DNA from: Gammaproteobacteria bacterium
Lineage (GTDB): Bacteria; Pseudomonadota; Gammaproteobacteria; Xanthomonadales; SZUA-36
DNA length: 64,000 bases
Assembly (NCBI GenBank): GCA_024277815.1
Contig: JAJRUM010000058.1
Span: forward strand, 1-64,000
Reading direction: 5' to 3'
Made by a program: the position numbers and the translations under genes. Below are positions 58,704 to 64,000 of the stretch, in pieces. Numbering within the stretch: the first letter of the stretch is position 1; each line of letters opens with the position of its first letter. The notes under the pieces were generated by a model that saw nothing but the letters and a program-made list of their open reading frames with translations, was not told the DNA's origin and searched no databases.

Positions 58704-60734
58704 CTATTGGCCAACGACTTGGGGAGCCTCATTCAGGAAGTCTCCGGTTACCAGCTTTACGCCGCACTGCCAGAGTATGGATAAATCAGATGCATCCTGC
58801 ACCTCATCGGCAACGATAAACAGATCATGGGGCTCTATGCTTTTGACGACTGCCCGGATAATGTCCTGGTTACTCTTTTGGGTGGACAGGCCCTGTGCAA
58901 GTCCAGGACGAAGTTTGACCATACTGACGGGCAAATGCTCGAGCAGTTGTATTGTCCGGCGGTCATTATCAAATTCTGAAAGGACCACACCACAGCCCAG
59001 GTTCCTGAGTTCATCAATCAGGTGATGTGTTTCCTTGAGGTTGGCTTCTGCCATCATTGCAGATACTTGCAGGATTAGCTGGGAACCTTCTGCTTCGGTT
59101 TCTTCCAACTGGTGTTTAAACCAGCTGGGGAAGCTGAAATCAAGCACCGAGTTTACGCTCAGGGAGATAATATGCCGGTCGCCCGTACCGGCGATGGCTG
59201 CCATTAGTTGCGGAATAACATGCCGGTCGATGACACCGCCAAGATCGTGACGTTCGGCAGCCAGCATGAACTCGCTGGCAGGCGAGTCGCCTTGTTCTTC
59301 GCGCATGAAAGTACGGTTTTCGAACAGGCCTTCACTTTCGCCCTCAAGGTCGACAATGGATTGTTGCACGGTATAGAAATCGTGATTGTTCAGCGCATGG
59401 CGGATTCGCTCCACCCAGTCCCGTTCGGTTTCACCGGAACTGACCGTGGTCAATGCCGGCTTGTAAGTGACTAATGTGCTGCCTTTTTGTGCCGCTTCCT
59501 TAAATGCGCTGGTTGCCTGGCCAATGATCTCTTCTGCATCCCGTGTGAATGAACCCAGCGTAGCCAAGCCTATGCTGCAGGCTGCAGGAATGGTTTGGTC
59601 ATCCACTTCAACGACATGCTCTGAATAGCTTTCAATGATGCTGTTGGCCGTATCGAGCATGTCCGACTTGTCGTCGCGCTTGATCAGGGCGACAAAACCA
59701 CAATCACAGAAGCGGGCAGTGAGGTCTTCATCGTTCACGTTGCCCCGGATAAAATTGGCCAGATCCAGAATATAGGCATCAAGACCCTTCATGCCCAGCT
59801 TCTGTTGCAACTCTGCAATGCCATCCGGTTCGATGTATAAAACCGCACTTCTGGTGTCGGTATCACGCTCTTCATCAATGAAAGCAGACAGGCGATCGGT
59901 AAATGTCTGGCGATTGTTCATCTGCGTCAATGGGTCGGTTTTGCGCAAGCGATCCAGTTCTTCCTGCAGAACGGAGTTGGCATCCTGCTCACGCACCATC
60001 ATCTGGATACACTGTTCACCATTGAACCGAGCCGGGGAAAAAGTCAGTTCTGCTTTCAGCTGTTTGCCGGATGGCGCGTTAATCGTGACCACTGGCGAGC
60101 TTTCCGGGAAAATATCCCGGTTCATGTCGCGCAGAAGTTTTTTCAGGTTATGGCCTTTCTTGGGCGCCATCAGTTCCAGCAGCGACAGCCCTTCAATATC
60201 ATCCATTGCCTGCACCTGCAAAAGCTCCAGGTAAGCGCGATTGGCATAGACGTGCAAGCCTTCATGAATGTAGGCAATTGAATCCCTGGCGCTGTCCAGG
60301 AGAAGGTCGTAACGGTGTTGTAGTTCGGTCAGTCTGAGGTGTAAATCATCGTGCTCGCGGGCAGATTTTCCACCGGAGATGTGTTGTTGAACCACCTGCA
60401 TTAACTGATCGTTCTCTTCGGCATTGATGAGCATGACGGAATGCGAGGCCAGTGCTTCGTCAATAACGTCAGTATCCGCCGCTGATATTTGCAAGGCCAC
60501 CGGTGTGGAATGCTGGTCTGCGGCCTGCAGTATCTGGCCTATTTTCAGTGTAGAGGGCAGTTCGGTAGTGACCAGGATCAGAAAGGGCGAAAACTCCTGT
60601 AAATAACTTTTCAGTTCACCCAGATTGGCTGCGTTGGCCACGCGCACAGCCATGCCGGCGTTACGCAGCAGGCTGGTAACAGCCTGTGCATGATCCGGGG
60701 AACTGTCGATAACCAGCAGGTGGGAACTATTCAT
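58704..60734 (-). CDS. FimX-like receiver-PAS-GGDEF-EAL protein with degenerate GGDEF and EAL motifs
   Basis: Receiver-like N-terminus (HLLVIDSSPDHAQAVTSLLRNAG), PAS, LRKTDPLTQMNNRQTF, ARFCDCGFVALIKR at the GGDEF site, LFENRTFMREEQGDSP at the EAL site. Confidence 0.8.
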   Translation of the reverse strand: MNSSHLLVIDSSPDHAQAVTSLLRNAGMAVRVANAANLGELKSYLQEFSPFLILVTTELPSTLKIGQILQAADQHSTPVALQISAADTDVIDEALASHSVMLINAEENDQLMQVVQQHISGGKSAREHDDLHLRLTELQHRYDLLLDSARDSIAYIHEGLHVYANRAYLELLQVQAMDDIEGLSLLELMAPKKGHNLKKLLRDMNRDIFPESSPVVTINAPSGKQLKAELTFSPARFNGEQCIQMMVREQDANSVLQEELDRLRKTDPLTQMNNRQTFTDRLSAFIDEERDTDTRSAVLYIEPDGIAELQQKLGMKGLDAYILDLANFIRGNVNDEDLTARFCDCGFVALIKRDDKSDMLDTANSIIESYSEHVVEVDDQTIPAACSIGLATLGSFTRDAEEIIGQATSAFKEAAQKGSTLVTYKPALTTVSSGETERDWVERIRHALNNHDFYTVQQSIVDLEGESEGLFENRTFMREEQGDSPASEFMLAAERHDLGGVIDRHVIPQLMAAIAGTGDRHIISLSVNSVLDFSFPSWFKHQLEETEAEGSQLILQVSAMMAEANLKETHHLIDELRNLGCGVVLSEFDNDRRTIQLLEHLPVSMVKLRPGLAQGLSTQKSNQDIIRAVVKSIEPHDLFIVADEVQDASDLSILWQCGVKLVTGDFLNEAPQVVGQ

Positions 60735-60959
60735 GCACTGATTATGACGTATATTTTGCTTTTTTTGTAGAAATTGTCCGTTGCTCTCAGTATTCGGCGG
60801 CTATGCCAAAGCCCTCTAACTGTGAAACTCAGGGCCAGCATGTGCGCAAAATCTGTCGTCTTATCCGAGTTCGAGTTATCATTGCAGCTCTTTTTATCCT
60901 GTGAGTCTGTTCAGACTGAATCTGCAACGACCTGCGCAAAAAACTGCCTGGAGACAGCA

Positions 60960-61529
60960 ATGGCGTCTTATAGCACCAATGAATTCAAAAGCGGCCTGAA
61001 AATCATGATTAATGGTGACCCGCATAATATTGTTGAGAATGAATTTGTTAAGCCCGGTAAAGGTCAGGCGTTCAGCCGTGTACGGGTTCGTAACCTTAAG
61101 ACCGGGCGGGTGGTGGAGAAAACCTTCAAGTCGGGAGAATCTGTTGAGGCCGCCGATGTGTTTGAAACTCCAGTCCAGTATTTATACAACGATGGTGAGT
61201 TCTGGCATTTCATGCACCCGGAATCCTATGAGCAGTACTCCATCAGCAAGGAGGACATTGGTGGTGCCGCTTACTGGATGCAGGAAGAGGGTGTATGCAC
61301 CATGACACTGTTCAATGGTGAGCCCCTTTATGTGCTGCCGCCCAACTTTGTTGAAATGAAAATTGTTGAAACCGACCCGGGGGTGCGTGGAGACACCTCA
61401 GGCGGTGGTGGCAAGCCAGCCAAACTCGAGTCCGGGGCGACCGTGCGGGTGCCGCTTTTTATCCAGAACGAGGAAGTTATCAAGGTTGATACCCGTACCG
61501 GCGAGTACGTATCGAGAGTGAAGGGGTAA
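60960..61529 (+). CDS. efp: Translation elongation factor P
   Basis: [59 protein letters not shown]; 62 residues of the track ORF lie upstream of this start. Confidence 0.96.
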   Translation: MASYSTNEFKSGLKIMINGDPHNIVENEFVKPGKGQAFSRVRVRNLKTGRVVEKTFKSGESVEAADVFETPVQYLYNDGEFWHFMHPESYEQYSISKEDIGGAAYWMQEEGVCTMTLFNGEPLYVLPPNFVEMKIVETDPGVRGDTSGGGGKPAKLESGATVRVPLFIQNEEVIKVDTRTGEYVSRVKG

Positions 61530-61534
61530 CTCTT

Positions 61535-62866
61535 TTGTCACAGACGGTTCTACTTTTGCCGCGCTGGTTGGTGCCAGTAAGGCCTCGCCTGCAGGTATTG
61601 GAAAACATGGCCGTGGCTATGGAGGGTGAGCGAATTGTAGCCGTGCTGCCACGCGCGGACGCGTTTGCCCGCTTCCAGGATGCCAGTCACGTGGAACTGC
61701 CCAGGCATGTTTTATTGCCGGGTTTCATCAACATGCATACTCACTCGGCCATGTCCCTGTTAAGGGGCTATGCGGACGACCTCAATTTGCAGGCCTGGCT
61801 CAATGACCATATCTGGCCGGTAGAAAAAGCCTTCGTGGGCCCAAAGTTTGTGCATGATGGAACGCGCCTGGCGATGGCGGAGATGTTGCGCGGTGGCACC
61901 ACCTGTTTTAATGACAACTATTTTTTCCCCGAAGTCACCGCTGCTGCCGCCGTTGCAGCGGGCATGCGCGCTTCTATCGGTTTGCCGGTTATCGATGTCC
62001 CCACGGCCTGGGCAGACCACGTGGATGATTACATTAACAAAGGCCTGAAAGTCAGTTCCGGTTGGCAGGGCGAGACGCTGCTCAGCACGGCATTTGCACC
62101 GCACGCACCGTATTCGGTGGATGATGAGGCCTTTGGCCGGATTATAGCGTTATCTGCCAGGCATGATATGCGGGTTCACATGCATGTGCTGGAATCAGAG
62201 TGGGAGGTTGGCGAGTCTCTGCGCCAGCATGGCAAGTCAACGCTGGACCGGCTGAATGATCTTGGCCTACTCAACGAACGCCTGCTGGCTGTCCATATGA
62301 CCCAGTTGGGCGCCAGTGATATCGCGCTGTTGTCGGACACCAATGTAAATATCATCCACTGCCCGGAATCCAACCTGAAACTTGGTGACGGTTTTTGCCC
62401 GGTTGCCCGCTTGCTTGAGCAAGATATCAACCTGGCGCTTGGCACCGATGGGGCGGCCAGCAATAACAATCTGGACTTACTGGCAGAAGCCCGCACGGCG
62501 GCGCTGCTGGCCAAGGGCGTTGCCGCTGACCCCTGCACGCTGAAAGCTTTTGAGGCGCTGGAAATGCTGACCATCAATGCAGCAACTGCTCTCGGTCAGG
62601 CGCAGGAAATTGGCAGCATTGAAGCCGGTAAACTGGCTGATATGTGTGCGCTTGATATGGATTTCCTGCAATCAACACCCATGTATGATGTGGTGTCACA
62701 CTTGATTTATGCAGCATCCAGCCAGCAGGTGACCCACGTCTGGGTAGGCGGCCGGATGTTGCTGGAAGATTCCAGCTTCACAGGCATGGATCTGGACGAA
62801 ATAATTGACCGCGCAAAGCGCTGGGCTGTGCGTATTGCAGCGGGCCGCGGTGCGACAGGAGCATAA
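61535..62866 (+). CDS. mtaD: 5-methylthioadenosine/S-adenosylhomocysteine deaminase (TRZ/ATZ family)
   Basis: LLPGFINMHTHSAMSLLRGYADDLNLQAWLNDHIWPVE, RGGTTCFNDNYFFP, HMHVLESEWEV, LALGTDGAASNNNLDLLAEARTAALLAK; adjacent to ubiG. Confidence 0.9.
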   Translation: MSQTVLLLPRWLVPVRPRLQVLENMAVAMEGERIVAVLPRADAFARFQDASHVELPRHVLLPGFINMHTHSAMSLLRGYADDLNLQAWLNDHIWPVEKAFVGPKFVHDGTRLAMAEMLRGGTTCFNDNYFFPEVTAAAAVAAGMRASIGLPVIDVPTAWADHVDDYINKGLKVSSGWQGETLLSTAFAPHAPYSVDDEAFGRIIALSARHDMRVHMHVLESEWEVGESLRQHGKSTLDRLNDLGLLNERLLAVHMTQLGASDIALLSDTNVNIIHCPESNLKLGDGFCPVARLLEQDINLALGTDGAASNNNLDLLAEARTAALLAKGVAADPCTLKAFEALEMLTINAATALGQAQEIGSIEAGKLADMCALDMDFLQSTPMYDVVSHLIYAASSQQVTHVWVGGRMLLEDSSFTGMDLDEIIDRAKRWAVRIAAGRGATGA

Positions 62867-62871
62867 GTCTG

Positions 62872-63591
62872 ATGACGGAAGTTGAGACAAATATTGATCC
62901 GGCGGAACGCCAGAAATTTGATGATATTGCTGCGTCCTGGTGGGACCCTGATGGTGAGTCACGGCCGTTACATGATCTGAACCCCGCGCGCCTGGCCTAC
63001 ATTGCGGAACGGGCGGAAATCAAAGACGCCAGCGTCGTTGATGTGGGTTGTGGCGGCGGCATTTTGTCTGAATCAATGGCTGCGCTGGGGGCGAAGGTCA
63101 CCGGTATTGATGTTGCTGACAAGGCACTGTCGGTGGCGCGTTTGCACTTGCATGAGTCAGGTGTGCAAGTGGATTACCAACAATCTACAGCGGAATCCTG
63201 GGCGCAGGAACATCCTGCCAGTGCCGGTATCGTTACCTGCATGGAAATGCTTGAGCATGTGCCTGATCCGGCATCGGTGGTTACTGCCTGTGCCAGCATG
63301 CTGGTCGAAGGCGGTCATTTGTTTATGAGCACCCTCAACAGGAATCCGGCCTCCTTCGTGGTGGCCATACTCGGTGGTGAATACATTACCCGGATAATCC
63401 CCAGGGGCACACACCAGTATGAGCGCTTCATCAAGCCATCCGAGTTGTCCGCCTGGTTGCGGGCGGCCAGCATGAAAACTGCAGAAATAACGGGTATCCA
63501 CTATAACCCGTTGGACCGTACTGCCCGTACCGGCGGGAGTGTCAATGTTAACTATATAATTCATGCAGTTAAGTTAAGCAGCCAGGCCTGA
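62872..63591 (+). CDS. ubiG: Ubiquinone biosynthesis O-methyltransferase
   Basis: IDPAERQKFDDIAASWWDPDGESRPLHDLNPARLAYI, VDVGCGGGILSESMAALGAKVTGIDVADKAL, NPASFVVAILGGEYITRIIPRGTHQYERFIKPSEL. Confidence 0.96.
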   Translation: MTEVETNIDPAERQKFDDIAASWWDPDGESRPLHDLNPARLAYIAERAEIKDASVVDVGCGGGILSESMAALGAKVTGIDVADKALSVARLHLHESGVQVDYQQSTAESWAQEHPASAGIVTCMEMLEHVPDPASVVTACASMLVEGGHLFMSTLNRNPASFVVAILGGEYITRIIPRGTHQYERFIKPSELSAWLRAASMKTAEITGIHYNPLDRTARTGGSVNVNYIIHAVKLSSQA

Positions 63592-63614
63592 CCCATTAGC
63601 TTGCTGGCGGCATA

Positions 63615-64000
63615 ATGTCACCCATTGCCACATCTGCACTTGAGCATTGCAGTGAGCTTGCGCTGACGCCGGGCAGTCTTTTTGAGTTCACCAGTCGCTT
63701 CATCCCCACAGCGCGGCAGCAGCAGTTGCTGGCGCTTTACGCGCTGACGCAATCCATTGGCTCGATTCCGTTCATGGCAAGTGATGATGCGGTCAAGTGG
63801 GCCAAGCTCAAGTGGTGGAGCAAGGAGTTGGTGGCTGAGCCTGGTGCACCCTCCCGGCACCCGGCGCTGCGCGCGCTGTGGGAATCAGGTGCGCGGCAAC
63901 AGCTGGACAATGGTTGCTTACTCAAGCTGGTCAACGATGCCGCAGTACAGATAGATGTTGTCCCTGCTGCTGATGAAAAGGCTTTGTTTGAGCACCTGGC
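63615..64000 (+). CDS. Squalene/phytoene synthase family protein (partial, 3' end outside the window)
   Basis: Hand translation from ATG 63615: MSPIATSALEHCSELALTPGSLFEFTSRFIPTARQQQLLALYALTQSIGSIPFMASDDAVKWAKLKWWSKELVAEPGAPSRHPALRALWESG...; open to window end. Confidence 0.6.
   Translation, partial: MSPIATSALEHCSELALTPGSLFEFTSRFIPTARQQQLLALYALTQSIGSIPFMASDDAVKWAKLKWWSKELVAEPGAPSRHPALRALWESGARQQLDNGCLLKLVNDAAVQIDVVPAADEKALFEHL

Noticed and set aside
60774-60959. 62-residue N-terminal extension of the EF-P ORF
   Set aside because: EF-P homologs start at MASYSTNEF; the extension has no family similarity and is most likely the 5' leader
1-64000. CRISPR arrays, tRNA/rRNA genes, transposases, prophage or restriction/anti-phage genes
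   Set aside because: Scanned intergenic regions and ORF list by eye; no convincing repeat-spacer arrays, cloverleaf genes or mobile-element proteins found. Short or degraded elements could be missed without tools

Overview
The window is 64 kb of a gammaproteobacterial chromosome, mostly housekeeping genes. Gene order and family content look Pseudomonas/Xanthomonas-like; taxonomy is inferred from this only. From left to right: ftsX (5' end probably outside the window), rpoH and a fused aspartate kinase/diaminopimelate decarboxylase. An accessory segment follows at about 4.7-19.4 kb. It holds a flavodoxin-fold reductase gene broken by one in-frame stop, two tandem secreted DUF3604 (PHP-type) proteins, a divergent acyl-CoA synthetase/PHA synthase/PhaZ-like depolymerase operon, a CRP-like regulator, a lipoprotein-type PQQ quinohemoprotein dehydrogenase, a truncated GMC oxidoreductase, a decayed second copy of the reductase, a hydrolase and a DsbA-family protein. 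The rest of the window holds gcvP; an aa3/caa3 cytochrome oxidase and heme A cluster, including a 43-aa membrane ORF missed by the ORF track; putA; an ExeA/ExeB-like pair; rhomboid, ctp, envC and gpmI; secB, gpsA and trmL; a split class II ribonucleotide reductase (nrdJa/nrdJb) with nucleoside salvage genes; dxs, ispA, xseB, tilS, accA and gluQ; a degenerate FimX-like GGDEF/EAL protein; and efp, mtaD, ubiG and a partial squalene/phytoene synthase-family gene. The observations most worth follow-up are: (1) the DUF3604/PHA/PQQ island and the two related reductase relics that bracket it; (2) a tandem NrdR-box pair overlapping the nrdJ promoter; (3) a perfect ANR/FNR box upstream of a universal stress protein; (4) the unannotated 43-aa cox-cluster ORF. 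No CRISPR array, rRNA, tRNA, transposase or phage gene was recognised. All family calls come from reading protein motifs, without database searches.
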